Below are positions 19,160 to 19,192 of a stretch of DNA of 19,192 nt, one piece after another; position 1 is the first letter of the stretch, and every line of letters begins with the position of its first letter. The notes below the pieces were generated by a model. The model worked only from the letters and a program-made list of their open reading frames with translations. It did no database searches and had not been told where the DNA came from. A program made the translations under genes and the position numbers. This DNA is from Ruminococcaceae bacterium UBA737. GTDB lineage: Bacteria; Bacillota; Clostridia; Oscillospirales; Acutalibacteraceae. Location: positions 5,809 through 25,000 of the forward strand of contig DBKZ01000078.1 in NCBI GenBank assembly GCA_002297415.1. Direction: 5' to 3'.

Positions 19160-19192
19160 ATTTTATCTCCTAATCATAATTTATTATCCGCG

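Larger units (their letters stand above)
3220..19192. mobile_element. Prophage, siphovirus-type, late region (left end; continues past right edge)
   Basis: The order on the minus strand from right to left is scaffold, capsid, connectors, tail tube, a small-gene island, chaperones, tape measure, tail tip, baseplate/receptor-binding proteins, then XhlA-like protein, endolysin and holin next to the junction with a disrupted host gene. This is the standard late module of a temperate Firmicute siphovirus, with lysis genes beside the attachment site. No sheath gene appears between the tail tube and chaperone genes, so a long non-contractile tail is likely. Integrase, repressor, replication and terminase genes should lie to the right. 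Confidence 0.93.

Noticed and set aside
1..19192. CRISPR array, tRNA, rRNA or insertion sequence
   Set aside because: No regularly spaced repeats of array type, no cloverleaf or rRNA motifs and no transposase were seen in the window.

Overview
The window joins a bacterial chromosome to a prophage. Moderate-to-low GC, strong GGAGG ribosome binding sites, TTG/GTG starts and the protein families present all point to an anaerobic Firmicute of the class Clostridia, probably Oscillospiraceae/Ruminococcaceae-like. That placement is inference, because no rRNA or marker gene is present.

Positions 1-3241 are host. They hold the 3' end of a DUF4363-type gene and a complete polar amino-acid ABC importer operon: lipoprotein binding protein, permease, ATPase. 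The operon has a near-consensus promoter, an ArgR-box-like palindrome just upstream of it, an intercistronic hairpin after the binding-protein gene, and a strong terminator. Next comes the first ~30 codons of a host gene that stops abruptly where phage sequence begins, so the left prophage junction lies at about 3206-3245.

From 3246 to the right edge every large gene is on the minus strand and follows the standard order of a siphovirus late region, read right to left: scaffold, HK97-fold capsid, a small linker protein, head-tail connectors, tail completion, tail tube; then, after an interruption, tail-assembly chaperones, tape measure, distal tail, tail-tip hub, BppU-like baseplate protein, a triplicated receptor-binding-type protein, XhlA-like protein, M23 endolysin and holin. 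Packaging genes, integrase and the right attachment site would lie beyond the window.

The interruption is the most interesting part. Between the tail tube gene (ends 15375) and the chaperones (start 12537) lies a ~2.8 kb cassette closed on both sides by minus-strand terminators. It contains (i) a 31-aa holin-like type I toxin with a convergent antisense RNA, a shared bidirectional terminator and a ribosome-site-masking hairpin; (ii) a HicA/HicB pair in which hicA seems to have ACG instead of ATG as its start; (iii) a BRO-N/KilAC antirepressor with a small upstream partner; (iv) a compact three-peptide operon (39, 36 and 60 aa, the last with an apparent CTG start) that looks like an undescribed type I toxin locus with its own antisense RNA; and (v) another small plus-strand RNA. 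Several of these genes are under 62 codons and are easily missed. The cassette splits the structural operon into two transcription units and looks like a dense prophage-maintenance, or moron, island.
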